Position numbers and translations under genes: made by a program. A stretch of 64,000 nucleotides of DNA from Panulirus ornatus (taxonomy: Eukaryota; Arthropoda; Malacostraca; Decapoda; Palinuridae), in assembly GCF_036320965.1 (NCBI RefSeq), contig NC_092271.1, forward strand, positions 435,858 to 499,857, given 5' to 3'. Positions within the stretch are counted from its first letter, which is position 1. Each line of letters begins with the position of its first letter. Positions 1-15,000 of the stretch are shown one piece after another. The notes beneath the pieces were generated by a model. It was given only the letters and a program-made list of their open reading frames with translations. It did not search any database and was not told the origin of the DNA.

Positions 1-3000
1 TCATCGAGACTCCCATGGTTGTCGAGCATTCATGTTTCCAGCAAGACCCTGCAATTGTTGTGGAGCATTATTCTGTCCAACAAGACCCTGCCAAGGTAGT
101 GGAGCATTAGTGTCCAACGAAAACCTCCCACTTATGTGGTGCATTAGTATGTCCAGCGGGACCCTCCTATGGTTGTGGAGCATTAGTGTGCCCAGCGATA
201 CCTTCCTATGGTTGTGGAGCATTAGTTTCTGCAGCGAGACCCTGACATGGTTATGGAGCATCAGTGTGTCCAGCGAGAGCCTGCCATACCTTTGGAGCAT
301 TAGTGTGTCCAGCAAGGACCTGACATGGTTGTAGAACATTAATGTGTCCAGCGAGAAACTGCCATGTTTGTGGAGCACTAGTGTGTTCATCGAGACTCTG
401 CCATGGTTGTCGAACATTAATGTGTCCAGCAAGACCCTCCCATAGTTCTGGAGCATTAGCATGTCCAGCGAAACCCTCCAATGGTTGTGGAGCATTTGTG
501 TGTCCAGTGAGACCCTCCCAATGTTGTGGAGCAGTAGTATGTCCAGGAAGACCCTCCCATGGTTGTGGAGCATTATTGTGTCCAGTGATACCCTGCCATG
601 ATTGTGGAGCATTAGTGCCTCCAGCGAGAACCTGCCATAGTTGCGGAGCATAGGTGTGTCAGCGAAACCAAACCATGATTGTGGAGCATTAGTGTCTCCA
701 GTGAGACCCTGCCATGGTTGTGAAGCATTAGTGTGTCCAGCGAGACCTCCCCATGGTTGTGGAGGATTACTGTTTCCAGCACGGCCCTGCATAAGTTGTA
801 AAACATTAATGTGTCTACCGAGACCTTGACATAGTTGTGGAGCATTACTGTGTCCAGCGAGACCCTTACATGGTTTTGGAGCACTATTGTGTACAACGAG
901 GGCCTGCCATGGCTGTGGAGCATTAGTGTGTCCAGCGAGGCCCTGCCATGGTTGAGGAGCATTATTTTGTACAGCGAAAGCTTGCCATGTTTGTGGAGCA
1001 TTAATATGTCCAGCGAGCCCCTACCATGGCAGTGGAGTATTAGTGTGTAAAGCGAGACCCTGCCATGATTGTGGAGCATTAGTGTGTCCAGCGAGACCCT
1101 GCCATAGTTTTGGAGCATTAGTGTGTCCAGAGAGGCCCTCCCATTGTTGAGGAGCATTATTTTGTCCAGCGAGACCCTGATATGGTTGAGGTGCATTAGT
1201 TTCTCCAGCGAGACCCTGCCATGGTTGTGGAGCATTAGTGTATCCAGCGAGACCCTACTATGGTTGTGGAGCACTAGTGTGTCCAGCGAGACCCTGCCAT
1301 GGTTGTGGAGCATTAGTGTGTCCAGTGAGACCCTGCCAAGGTTTGGAGCCATTGTTGTGGAGCGTTAGTGTGTCCAGCGAGACCATGCCATGGTTGTGAG
1401 CATTAATGTCTCCAGGGAGAGCCAGCCATAGTTGTGTAGGATTAGTCTGTGCAACGAGACCTTCCCATGATAGTGGAGCATTAGTGTCTTCAGCGAGACC
1501 CTGATATGGTTGTGGAGCATTAATGTGTCCAGCGAGAGCCTGCCATCGCTGTGGAGCATTAGTGTGTCCAGCGAAGACCTGACATGGTTGAGCAGCATTA
1601 TTTTGTCCAATGAGGCTATGCGATGGTTGTGGAGCATTAATGTGTCCAGCGAGACCCTTCCATGGTTTTAGAACATTAGTGTGTCCAGTGAGACCCTGGT
1701 ATAGTTGTGGAGCATTAATGTGTCCAGCGAGAGGCTCCCATGGTTGTGGAGCATCAGTGTGTCCAGCGAGACTCTGCCATGATTGTGGAGCATTAGTGTG
1801 TCCAGCAAGACCCTGCCATGGTTGTGGAGCATTAGTGTGTCAAGCGAGACTCCCAAGGTTGTGGAGGATTAGTTTTTCCAGCAAGACCCCTGCAATCGTT
1901 ATTGAGTATTAGTGTGTCTAGCGAGTCCCAGACATGCATATGGAGCAATAGTGTGTCCAGCGAAAACCTACCATGGTTGTGGAGCATTAATGTGTCCAGC
2001 AAGACCCAATTGTTGTGGAGCATTCTTGTGTCCAGCGAGACCCTGACATGTTTGTGGAGCATTAGTGTGTCAAGCGAGACCCTCCCATGGTTGTGGAGCA
2101 TTAGTGTGTCCAGCGAAACACTGCCATGGTAGTAGAGCATTAGCATCTAGCGAAACCCTCCCATGTTTATGGTGCATTAGTATGTCCAGCGAAACCTTCC
2201 CATGGTTGTTGAGCATTAGTGTGTCCAGCGAAACTGTGCCATGGATGTGGAGCATTAGTTTGTCCAGCTAGACCCTGCCAAGGCTGTGGAGCAATAGTGT
2301 GTCCAGCGAGACCCTGCCATGGTTGTGGATCATTGGTGTGTCCTGGGACACCCTCCCATGGTTGCGAAGCATTAGTGTGTCCAACGAGACCATGCCGTGG
2401 TTGTGGAGCATTAGTGTTTCCAGCGACATCATGCCATGGTTGTTGAGCATTAATGTGTCTAGCGAGAGCTTGCCATGTGTTTTGGAGCATTAGTGTGTCC
2501 AGCGAAACCCTCCCATGGTTGTGGAACATTAGTTTGTCCAGCAAGACCCTACCATGGTTGTGGAGCATTTGTGTGTCCAATGAGACCCTGTCATGGTTGT
2601 GGAGCATTAGTGTGTCCAGGGAGACCCTGCCATGGTTGTGGAGCATTATTGTGGCCAGCGAGACCCTGCCATGATTGTGGAGCATTAGTGTGTCCAGCAA
2701 GGCCCTCCCATGGTTGTGTAGCATTAGTGTGTCCAGCGAGTCCCAGACATGGATCTGGAGCAGTAGTGTGTCCAGAGAGAACCTAACATGGTTGTGGAGC
2801 ATTAGTGTGTCCAGAAAAACCCTGCAATTGTTGTGGAGCATTAGTGTGTCCAGCAAAACCCTGCAATTGTTTTGGAGCATTAGTGTGTCCAAGGAGACCC
2901 TGACATGGTTATGGAGCATTAATGTGTCCAGCGAGAAACTGCCATGTTTGTGGAGCATTAGTGTGTCCAGCAAGACGCTGCCATAGTAGTGGAGCATTAG

Positions 3001-6000
3001 TGGCCAGCGAAACCCTCCTACGTTTGTGGTGCATTAGTATGTCCAGCGAAACCTTCCCATGGTTGTTGAGCATTAATGTGTCCAGCGAAACTATGCCATG
3101 GTTGTGGAGGATTAGTTAGTCCAGCGAGACACTGCCGTGGCTGTGGAGCATTAATGTGTCCAGTGAGAACCTGCCATGGCTGTGGAGCATTGGTGTGTCC
3201 AGCGAGGCCCTTCCATGGTTGTGAAGACTATTGTGTCCAGCGATAACCTGTCATTATTGTAGAGCATTAGTGTATCCAGCGAGAATATGCCATGGTTGTG
3301 GACCATTAGAGTGTCCATCGAGACCCTGCCCTGATTGTGGAGAATTAGTGTGTCCAGCGAAATCCTGCCACAGTTATGGAGCATTAGTATGTCCAGCGAG
3401 ACCCTGCCATGGTTTTGGAGCATTATTGTGTCGAGCAAAACCCTTCCAAGGTTGTGCAACATTAGTGTGCCCAGCGAGACACTGCCGTAGGTGTGGAGCA
3501 TCAGTGTCTCCAGCGAGGCCCTCACATGGTTGTGGAGTATTAGTGTGTCCAACAAGACCCTACCATGGATATGGAGCACTAGTGTCTCCAGCGAGACCCT
3601 GCAATTGTAGTGGAACATTAGTGTGTCCAGCAAGACCTTCCCATGGTTCTGGAGCATTATTATGTCCAGCGAGACCCTGCAATGGTTGTGCAGCATTAGT
3701 GTGTCTAGCGAGACATTGACATGGTTGTGGAGCATTACTGGGTCCAGCAAGACCCTGACATTGTTTTGGATCATTAGTGTGTTCTGCGAGAGCCTGCCAT
3801 AGCTGTGGAGCATTAGTGTGTCCAGCGAGGCCCTGCCATGGTTGAGGAGCATTATTTTGTACAGCAAGAGCTTGCCATGGTAGTGGGTCATTAATGTGTC
3901 CAGCGAGACGCTGCCATGGCTTTGGGGAATTAGTGTGTCCAGCGAAACCCTGATGTGGTTGTGGATCCTTAATGTGTCCAGCGAGATTCTGCCATGGTTA
4001 TGGAGCATTAGTGTGTCCAAAGACACTCTGCCATGATCGTGGAGCATTAGTGTGTCCAGCGAGACCCTGCCATGGTTTTGGAGCATTAGTGTGTCCAGTG
4101 AAGCTCTCCCATAGTTGTGGAGCATTAGTGTGTCCAGCAAGACACTGCAATGGTTGTGGAGCATTAGTGTGTCCAGCGAGACCCTGCAATCGTTTTGGAG
4201 CATTAGTGTATTCAGCGATAACCTAACATGGTTCTGGAGCAATAGTGTGTCCAGCGAGACCCTGCCATGGTTGTGGAGTATTAGTGTGTCCAGCAAGACC
4301 TGCAATAGTTGTGGAGCATTAGTATGTCCAACGAGACCTTGACATGGTTGTAAAGCATTAGTGTGTCCAGCGATACCCTCCCATGGTTGTGGAGCATTAG
4401 TGTGTCCAACGCGACCCTGCCATGGCTGTGGAGCATTAGTGTGTCTAGCGAAACCCTTCCATGTCTGTTAAGCATTAGTGTGTCCAGCGAGACCCTGCCA
4501 TGGTTGTGGAACATTAGTGTGTCCAGCGAGACACTGCCATAGTTGTTGAGCTTTTGTGCATCCAGAGAAACTATGCCATGGTTGTGGAGCATTAGTGTGT
4601 CCACCAAGAGCCTGCCATGTTTTTGGAGCATTAGTGTGTCCAGCGAGACCCTCCCATGGTTGTAGAGCATTTGTGGGTCCAGCGAGACCCTGCCCTAGTT
4701 GTGGAGCATTAATGTGTCCAGCGAAACCCTGTCTTGATTGCCGAGCATTAGTATGACCAGCGAGACCTCGCCAATGTTCTGGAGCATTAGTGTGTCCGTC
4801 AAGACCCTGATATGATTTTGGAGCATAGGTGTGTCCAGCGAGACCATGCCATGCTTGTGGAGCATTAGTGTGTCCAGCGAGACCGTCCCATGGTTGTAGA
4901 GCATTAGTGTGTCCAGCGAGATTATGCCATGGTTGTGGAGCATTAGTGTGTCCAGCGAAACCCTCCCATGTTTGTGAAACATTTGTGTGTCCAGCGAAAC
5001 CCTCCCATGTTTGTTGAGAATTAGTGTGTCCAACGAGACCTTCCCATGGTTGTAGAGCATTTGTGTGTCCAGCGAGACCCTGCCATGGTTGTGGAGCATT
5101 ATTGTGTCCAGCAAGACCCTGCCCTGATTGTAGAACACTTGTGTGTCCAGTGAGGCCCTCCCATGTTTGTGTAGCATTAGTGTGTCCAGCGAGACCCTAA
5201 CATAGTTGAGGAACATGAGTGTGTCCAGCGAGACACTGCCATGGTTGTGGAGCATCAGTGTCTCAAGCGAGACCATGCCATGCTTGTGGAGCATTGGTGT
5301 ATCCAGCGATACCTTGTTATGGTTGTGGAGCATTAGTGTATCCAGCGAAACCATGCCATGGTTGTGGAGCATTAATATGTCCAGCGAGAGCCTGAAAGGT
5401 TTTTGGAGCATTAGTGTGTCCAGCGAAACCCTCTCATGGCTGTAGACCATTTGTGTGTCCATCGAGACCCTGCCACGGTTGTGGAGCATTAGTTTGTCCA
5501 GCGAGACCCTGTCATGGTTATGGAGCATTATTATGTCCAGCAAGACCCTTTCATGATTTTCGAGCATTAGTTTCTCCAGCGAGACCTTGCTAATGTTGTG
5601 GAGCATTAGTGTTTCCAGCGAGACCCTGACATGATTTTGGAACATAGGTTTGTCCAGCGAGACTATGCCATTCTTGTGGAGCATTAGTGTGTCCAGCGAA
5701 ACCCTCCCATGGCTGTACAGCATTAGTGTGTCCAGCGAGACACTGCCATGTTTGTGAAGCATTAGTTTGTCCAGCGAAACCCACTCATGTTTTTGGACCA
5801 TTAGTGTGTCCAGCGAAACCCTCCCATGTTTGTGGAGAATTAGTGTGTCCAACGAGACTTTCCCATGGTTTTAGAGCATTTATGTGTCCAATGAGACCCT
5901 GCAATGGTCGTGCAGCATTATCATGTCCAGCGAGACTGCCATGATTGTGGAGCATTTCTCTGTCCAGGAAGGCCTTCCCATGGTTTTGTAGCATTAGTGT

Positions 6001-9000
6001 GTCCAGCGATTCCCTGATATAGTTGAAGAGTATTAGTCTGTCCAGCGAGACACTGCCATGCTTGTGGAGCATTAGTGTGTCTAGCGAAACCCTTCCATGT
6101 TTGTGTAGATTTAGTGTGCCAAACGAGACCCTGCCATTTTTGTGGAACATTAGTGTGTCCCGCGAGATCCTGCCATAGTTGTGGAGCATTAGTGTATCAA
6201 GCGAAACCATGCCATGGTTGTGGAGCATTAGTGTGTCCAGCGAGAGCCTGACATGTTCGTGGAGCATTAATGTGTCCAGCGACACCTTGCCAATGTTGTG
6301 GAGCATTAGTGTGTCCAACGAGACCCTGCCATGATTTTGGAGCACAGGTGCGTCTAGCGAAACTACGCAATGATTGTGGAGCATTAGTGAGTCCAGCGAG
6401 ACCCTCGCATGTTGATAGAGCATTAGTGTGTCCAAAGAGACACTGCAATGTTTGTGGAGCAATAGTGTGTCCAGCGAAACCCATCCATGTCTGTGGACCA
6501 TTAGTGCGTCCAGCGAGACCCACCCATGTTTGGGGACCATTAGTGTGTCCAGCGAAACCCTATCCATGTGTGTGGGGAAATAGTGTGTCCAACGAGACCT
6601 TCCCATGGTTTTAGAGCATTTGTGTGCCAAGCGAGATCCTGCAATGCTTGTGGAGCATTATTGTGGCCAGCGAGATTCTGCCATGATTGTGAAGCATTTG
6701 TTTGTCCCTCAAGACCCTCCCATGGTTTTGTAGCATTAGTGTGTCTAGCGAGACCCTGACATAGTTGAGGAGCATTAGTGTGTCCAGCGAGACACTGCTA
6801 TGGCTGTGGAGCATTAGTGTCTCAAGCGAGACCCTGCCAAGGTTGTGGAGAATTAGTGTATCACGCGAGACTCTGTTATGGTTGTGGAATATTGATGTGT
6901 CCAGCTAGACCCTCTCAGTATTCCTGAGCATTAGTGTATCCAGCAAAACCCTAACATGTTTGTGGAGCATTAGTGTATCCAGCGAGACCCTCCCATGGAA
7001 GTGTAGCATTAGCGTGTCCAGCGAGACCCTGCCACGCTTGTGGAGCATTAGTTTGTCCAGCGGGACCCTGCCATGGTTGTGGAGCATTAGTGTGTCCAGC
7101 GAGACCTTCCCATGGTTGTAGAGCATTTGTGTGTCCAGTGAGACCCTTCCATGGTTGAGGAGCATTAGTGTGTCCAACGAAAACCTGCCATGGTTGTGGA
7201 GCTATATTGTGTCCAGCAAGACCCTGCCATGATTGTAGAGCATTTGTGTGTCCAGCGAGGACCGCCCATGGCTGTTCAGCATTAGTGTGTCCAGCGAGAC
7301 CCTTTCATAGCTGAGCAGCATTAGTGTGTAAAGCGAGACACTGCCATGGTTGTGGAGTATTAGTATCTAAAGCGAAACCCTGCCATGGTTGTGGAGCATT
7401 AGTGTGTCCAACGAGACCCTATTATGGTTGTGCAGCATTAGTGTATCCAGCGAGACCCTCCTATGTTTGTGGATCATTAGTGTGTCCAAGGAAACCCTTC
7501 CATGTTTGTGGAGGATTAGTGTGTCTAGCGAGACGCTAGCATAATGGCATAAATGTGTCCACTGAGACCCTACCATGGTTGTGGAGCATTAGTGTTTGCA
7601 GGCAGAGCCTGCCATGGCTGTGGAGCATTAGTGTGTCGAGCGAGACCTTGCCATGGTTGTAGAGCATTTGTTTGTCCAGCGAGACCCTGCCATGGTTGTG
7701 GAGCATTAGTGTGTCCACCGAGACCCTACCAAGATTGTAGAGCATTATTATGTCCGGCGAGACCCTGCCATGATTGTGGAGCATTTGTGTGTACAGCGAG
7801 GCCCTCACATGGTTGTGTAGCATTAGTGTGTCCAGCGAGACCCTGACGTGGTTGAGGACCACTATTGTGTCCAGGGAGGATCTGCTATGGTTGTGGTGCA
7901 TTATTGTCTCAAGCGAGACCATTGCCATGGCTGTGGAGCATTGGTGTGTCCAGCGATTCCCTGCTATGGTTGTGGAGCATTAGTGTGTCCAGCGAGAGCC
8001 AGCCATTATTGTGGAGCATAAGTGTGTCCAGCAAGACTCTCCCATGATTGTGGAGCATTATTGTGTCCAGTGAGACCCTTCCATAGTTTTTGAGCATTAG
8101 TTTGTCCAGCGAGACCCTGAGCTGCTTGAGAAGCATTAGTTTGTCCAGCGAGATCCTACCATAGTTGTGGAGCATTAGTGTATCCAGCGAAACAATGCCA
8201 TGGTTGTGGAGCATTAATATGTCCAGTGAGACCCTGATATGGTTGTGGATCATTAATGTGTCCAGCGAGAGCCTGCCATGGTTGTGGAGCATTAGTATGT
8301 CCAGCATGACTCTGCCATGATTTTCGAGCATTAGTGTGTCCAGCGAGATCCTGCCATGGTTTTGGAGCATTAGTGTGTCCAGCTAGACTCTCCCATAGTT
8401 GTGGAGCATTAGTGTGTCGAGCATGACATTGCAATGGTTGTGTAGCATTAGTGTGTGTAGCGAAACCCTGCAATGGTTGTGGAGCATTAGTGTGTCCAGC
8501 GAGACCCTGACATGTTTCTGGAACAATAATGTTTCTAGCGAGACCCTGCCATGGTTGTGGAGCATTAATGTGTCCAGCAAGACCCTGCAATGGTTGTGGA
8601 GCATTAGTGTGTCCAGCGAGATCCTGAAATGGTTGTGGAGCATTAGTTTTTCAAGCGAGACCCTCCCATAGTTAGGGAGAATTAGTATGTAAAGCGAGAC
8701 ACTGCCATGGTAGTGGAGCATTCGTGTACAGCGAAACCCTTTCACGTCTATGGTGCATTAGTATGTCTAGCGAGACCTTCCCCTGGTTTTGGAGCATTAG
8801 TGTGTCGAGCGAAACTATACCATGGTTGTGGAAAATTAGTTTATCAAGAGAAACCATGCCATGGCTGCAGAGAATTAGCGTGTCCAGCGAGACCCTCCCA
8901 TGGTTGTGGAGAATTAGTGTCTTCAGCGAGACCTTGCCGTGGTTGTGGAGCATCAGTGTATCTAGCTAGACCCTATCATGGTTGTGGAGCATCAGTGTGT

Positions 9001-12000
9001 CCAGCAAGAGCCTGACATGTTTTTGGAGCATTAGTGTGTCCAGCGAGACCCTCACATGGTTTTGGAAGATTATTGTGTCCAGCAAAACATTGCCGTGGTT
9101 GTGGAGCAGTTGTGTGTCCAGCGAGACCCTGCCATGGTTGTGGAGCATTATTGTGTCCAGCGAGCACCTGTTATTATTGTGGAGCATTAGTGTGTCCAGC
9201 GAGACAAGGCCATGGTTGTGGAGCATTAGTGTGTCAAGCGAGACCCTTCCATGGCTGTGGAGCATTAGTATGTCCAGCGAGACACTGCCATGGTAGTGCA
9301 GCATTAGTGTCCGGCGAAACCCTACCCCGTTTACGGTTCATTAGTATGTCCAGCGAGACCTTCCCATGGTTGTGGAGCATAAGTGTGTCAAGCAAAACTA
9401 TGCCTTGGTTGCGGAGCATTAGTTTATCCAGAGAGACCCTGCCATGCGTGTCCAGCGAGACCCTGCCATTGTTTTGGAGCATTGGTGTGTCCAGCGAGAC
9501 CTTCCCATGGTTGTGGAGCATTAGTGTGTCCAGCGAGACCCAGCCGTGGTTGTGGATCATTAGTGTATCCAGAGAGACTAAGCCATGGTTGTGGTGAATT
9601 AGTGTATCCAGCACGAGCCTGCCATATTTTTGGAGCATTAGTGTGTCCAGCGAGACCCTCCCATTGTTGTGGAACATTAGTTTGTCCAGCAAAACCGTGC
9701 CTTGGTTGTGGATCATTTGCGTGTCCAGCGAAACCCTGCCAAAGTTGAGGAGCATTATTGTGTCCTGCGATACCCTGCCATTATTGTGGAGCATTAGTGT
9801 CTCCAGCGAGACAAGGCCATGGTTCTGGAGCATTAGTGTGTCTATCGAGACCCTGCCCTAATTGTGGAGCATTAGTGTGTCCAGCGAGATCCTGACATAT
9901 TTACGAAGAATTTGTGTGTCCAGCCAGACCCCTCCCATGGTTGTGCAACATTATTCTGTCCAGCAAAACCTTGCCATGGTTATGGAGCATTAGTGTCCAG
10001 CGATACCTTGTAATAGTTTTGGAGCATTAGTGTGTCCAGCGAGGCCTTCCCATGGTTGTGGCGCATTAATGTGTCCAGCGAGACCCTGATGTGATTGACG
10101 AGCATTAGTTTGTCCAGCGAGACCCTGATATGGTTTTGGAGCATTAGTGTGTCCAACGGGACCCTACTATGATTGTGGAGCATTAGTGTGTCCAGCAAGG
10201 CCCTACCATGGTTGTTGAGCATTAATATGACCAGAGAGACTCTGCCAACGTTGTGGAGGATTGGTGTATCCAGCAAGACATTTCCCTTGTTTTGGAGCAT
10301 TATTATGTCCAGCGAAACCCTTCAATGGTTGTGTAGCAACAGTGTGTCTAGCGACACCTTGACATGGTTCTGGAGCTTTAGTGAGTCCAGGGAGACCCTG
10401 ACCTGGTTGTGGGTCATTAGTGTGTCCAGCGAGAGCCTGCCATAGATGTGGAGCATTTGTGTGTCCAGCCAGGCCATGTCATGGTTGAGGAGTATCATTT
10501 TGTCCAGCGAGAGCATGCCATGGTTGTGGAGCATTATTATGTCCAGCGAGACCCTACCAAGGTTTTTGAGAATTAGTGTGTCCAGCGAGACCAAGATATG
10601 GTTGTGGCTTATTAATGTGTCTAGCGACAGCCTGCTATGGTTGTGGAGCCTTGGTGTGTCTAGCGAGACCCTGACATGGTTCTCGAGCAATGGTGTGTCC
10701 AGCGAGACCCTGCCATGGTTTTGGAGCATTATAGTGTCCAGCGAAACTCTGCCATGGTTGTGGAGCATTTGTGTGTCCAGCGAGACCTTCTCATGGTTGT
10801 GGAGCATTCTTTTGTCCAGCGAGACCCTGCTATGGTTGTGGAGTATTAGCGTGTCTCACGAGACCTTGACATGGTTCTAGAGCATTAGTGCGTCCAGTGA
10901 GACCCTGACATCGTTGTGGAGCATAAGTGTGTCCAGTGAGAGCCTGCCATGAATGTGGAGCATTTGTGTGTCCAGCGAGGACTTGCCATGGTTGAGGAGC
11001 ATCAGTTTGTCAACGAGAGCCTACCATGGTTGTGGAGCATTATGTGTCCAACGAGACCTTGCTATGGTTGTAGAGCGTCAGTGAGTCCAGCGAGACTCTG
11101 CCATTATTGTGGAGCATTAGTGTGTCCAGCGAAGTCCTGCCATGGTTTTGGAGCATTTAGTGTGTCCAGCGAGACTCTCCCATGGTTTTGGAGCATTAGT
11201 GTATCCAGCAAAATACTGCAATGGTTGTGGAGCATTTTTGTGTCCAGCGAGATACGTGCCATGGTTTTGGAGCATTTGTGTGTCCAGCGAGACCCTGACA
11301 TGGTTCTCAAGCAGTAGGATGTCCAGCGAGACCCTGCCATGGCTTGCAGCATTATAGTGTCCAGCGAGACCCTGCCATGATTGTGGAGCATTAGTGAGTC
11401 CAGCGAGATCCTGCCATGGTTATGAAACATTAGTGTGTTCGGCGAGACCCCCCCCATGGTTGTGGAACATTATTGTGTCCAGCAGAACCCTGCCATGTAT
11501 TTGGAGCATTTGTGTGTCCAGCGAGACACTGCCATAGTTTTGGAGCATTAGTGTGTCCAGCTAGGCCCTCCTATGGTTATGGAGCATTAGTGTGTCCAGC
11601 GAGACCCTAATGTTGTTGAGGAGCGTTAGTTTGTCCAGCGAAACCGTGCCATGTTTGTGGAGCATTAGTATGTCCAGCGAGACCAAGGCATGGTTGTGGA
11701 GCATTAGTGTTTCCAGCGAGCCCCTGCCATGGTTGTGGAGCGATAGTGTGTCCAGCGAGCCCCTTCCATGGTGATGGAGCATTAGTATGTCCAGGGAGAC
11801 CTTGCCATGGTTGTGGAGAATTAGTGATTCCAGCGAGAACCTGCCATGGTTGTGGAGCATTGGTGTGACCAGCGAGACCTTCCCATGGTTGTGGAGCATT
11901 ATTTTGTACAGCGAGACCCTGCCATAGTTGTGGAGCATTAGCGTGTCTAGCGAGATCTTGATATGGTTCTGGAGCATTCGTGTGTCCGACGAGACCCTGA

Positions 12001-15000
12001 CTTGGTTGTGGAGCATTAGTGTGTCCAGCGAGAGCCTGCCATGGCTGTGGAGCATTAGTGTGTCCAGTGAGGACCTGCCATGGTTGAGGAGCATTAGTTC
12101 GTCCAACGAGAGCCTGCCATGGTTATGGAGCATTAATGTGTCCAGTGAGACCCTGCCATAGTTTTGGAACAATAGTGTGTCCAGCGAGACTCTTATATGG
12201 TTATGAAGCATTAATGTGTCCAGCGAGAGCCTGCCATGGTTGTGGCGCATTTGCGTGTCCGGCAAGACTCTGCCATGATTGTGGAGCATTGTGTTCAGCG
12301 AGACCCTGCCATGGTTTTGGAGCAATAGTGTATCAAGCGAGACTTACCCATGGTTTTGAAGAATTAGAGTGTCAAGCAAGACATTGCATTGGTTGTGGAA
12401 CATTAATGTGGCCAGCGAGAAACCTGCAATGGTTGTGGAGCATTAGTATGTCCAGTGAGACCTTGATAATAGTGCGTCCAGCGAGACCCTGCTATAGTTC
12501 TGGAGCATTAATGTGTCTAGCAAGTCCTTGCAATGGTTGTGGAGCATTAATGTGTCCAGCGAGACCCTGACATGGTTTTGGAGCATTTAGTGTGTCCACC
12601 TAGACTCTTCCATGGTTTTGGAGCATTTGTGTGTCCAGCAATCCCTGCAATGGTTGTGGAGCATTTGTGTGGCCAGCGAGACACGTGCCATGGTTGTAGA
12701 GCATTAGTGTGTCCTGCGAGACCCTGACATGGTTCTCGAGCAATAGGATGTCCAGTGAGGCTCTGCCATGGCTTGGAGCATTAGTGTGTCCAGCGAGATC
12801 CTGCCATGGTTATGGAGCATTAGTGTGTTCATCGAGACCCTCCCATGGTTGTGGAACATTATTGTGTCCAGCAAAACCCTGCGATGGTGTTGGAGCATTA
12901 GTGTGTCCAGTAAGACACTGTCATGGTTGTGGAGCATTAATGTGTCCAGCTAGGCCCTTCTATGTTTGTGGAGCATTGGTGTCTCCAGCAAGACCCTCAT
13001 ATTGTTGAGGAGCTTTAGTTTGTCCAGCGAAACCCTGGCATGGTTGTGGAGCATTCTAAGTGTAGCTAGATCATGTCATGGTTGTGGAGCATTAGTGTTT
13101 TCAGCGAGCCCCTGCCATGGTTGTGGAGCATTAGTGCGTCCAACGAGACCCTGCCATGGTGTTGGAGCATTAGTATGTCCAGGGACACCATGCCATGGTT
13201 GTGGAGAATTAGTGTCTCCAGCGAGAACCTGCCATGTTTGTGGAGCATGAGTGTGACCAGCGAGACTTTCCCATGGTTGTGGAGCATTATTTTGTACAGT
13301 GAGACCCTGCCATAGTTGGGGAGCATTAGCGTGTCTCGCGAGATCTTGATATGGTTCTGGAGCATTCGTGTGTCCGACGAGACCCTGACATTGTTCTGGA
13401 GCATTAGTGTGTCCAGCGAGAGCCTGCCATGGCTGTGGAGCATTAGTGTATCCAGCGAAACCATGCCTTGGTTGTGGAGCATTAGTGTATCCAGCAACCT
13501 GCCATGTTTATGGAGCATTGGTGTTTCCAGCGAGACCCTTCCATGGTTGTAGAGTATTTGTGTGTCCAGCGAGACCCTACCAATGTAGTGGAGCATTCGT
13601 GTGTGCAGCGCGACCCTCCCATGGTTGTGGAGCATTATTGTGTCCAGCGAAACCCTGCCATAATTGTGGAGCATTAGCGCGTCCAGCGAAACCTAGCCAT
13701 GGTTGTGGAGCATAAGTGTGTCCAGCAAGACACTGCCATGTTTGTGAAGCATTACTGTGTCAAGCAAGACCCTCCCATGGTTTTGTAGCATTAGTGTCTC
13801 CAGCGAGATCTTGCCTTGGTTGTGGAGTATTAGTGTGTCCAGCGAGACCCTGCCATGGTTGTGGAGCATAAATGTGTCTAAAGAGTGCATGCCATGATTG
13901 TGGAGCATTAATGTGTCCATCGATACCCTGCCATGGTTATGGACCATTAGTGTGTCCAGAGAGACAGTCCCATGGTTGTGGAGCATTACTATGTCCAGCG
14001 AAACCCTGCCATGGTTTTGGAGCGTTAGTGTGTCCAGGAGACCCTGCCATAGTTGTGGAGCAGTAGTGTGTCCAGCGAGGCCCTCCCATGGTTATGATTG
14101 TGGAGCATTAGTGTGTCCAGGAAACCCTGCCATAATTGTGGAGCAGTAGTGTGTCCAGCGAGGCCATCTCATGTTGTGGAGCATTAGTGTGTCCAGCAAG
14201 ACCCAGACATGATTGAAGAGCATTAGTGTGTACAGCAAGACCCTGCCATGGTTGTGGAGCATTAGTGCCTCTAATGAGACCCTTCCATGGTTATGGAGCA
14301 TTAGCGTTTCCAGCGAGACCCTGTTATGATTGTGGAGCATGAGTGTGTCCAGCGAGACCCTGCCATGTTTGTGGAGCATTAGTGTGTCCAGGAGACCCTG
14401 CCATGTTTGTGGAGCATTAGTGTGTCCAGCTAGAATGTGCCATGGTTGTGAAGCATTAGTGAGTCCGTCGAGACCCTCCCATGTTTGTGGAGCAATAGTG
14501 CGTCCATCGAGTCTCTGCTGTGGTTGTCGAGCATCGGTGTGTCCAGCGAGACCCTCATATCATTGTGGAGCATTAGTGTGTCCAGTGAGACCTTTATATA
14601 GTTGTGGAGCATTAGTGTGTCCAGCTAGAGAGTGCCATGGCTGTTGAGCCTTAGTGTGTCCAGCGAGACCCTGTCATAGTTGTGGAGCATTTTTCTGTCC
14701 AGCGAGAGCCTGCGATGTTTGTGGAGCATTAATGTGTCCAGCGAGACCCTGCCATGGTTTTGGAGCAATAGTTTGTCCAGCGAGACCCTGACATGGTTGT
14801 GGAGCATTAATGTGTCCAGCGATATCCTGCGATGGTTGTGAAGTATTAGTGTGTCCAGCGAGACTCTGCCATGATTGTGGAGCATTAGTGTGTCCAGCGA
14901 GACCCTGCTACGGTTGTGGAGCATTATTGTGCCCTGCAAGACCCTGCCAAGATTGTGGATCATTAGTGTGTCCAGCGAGACACTGCCATGATTGTGGAGC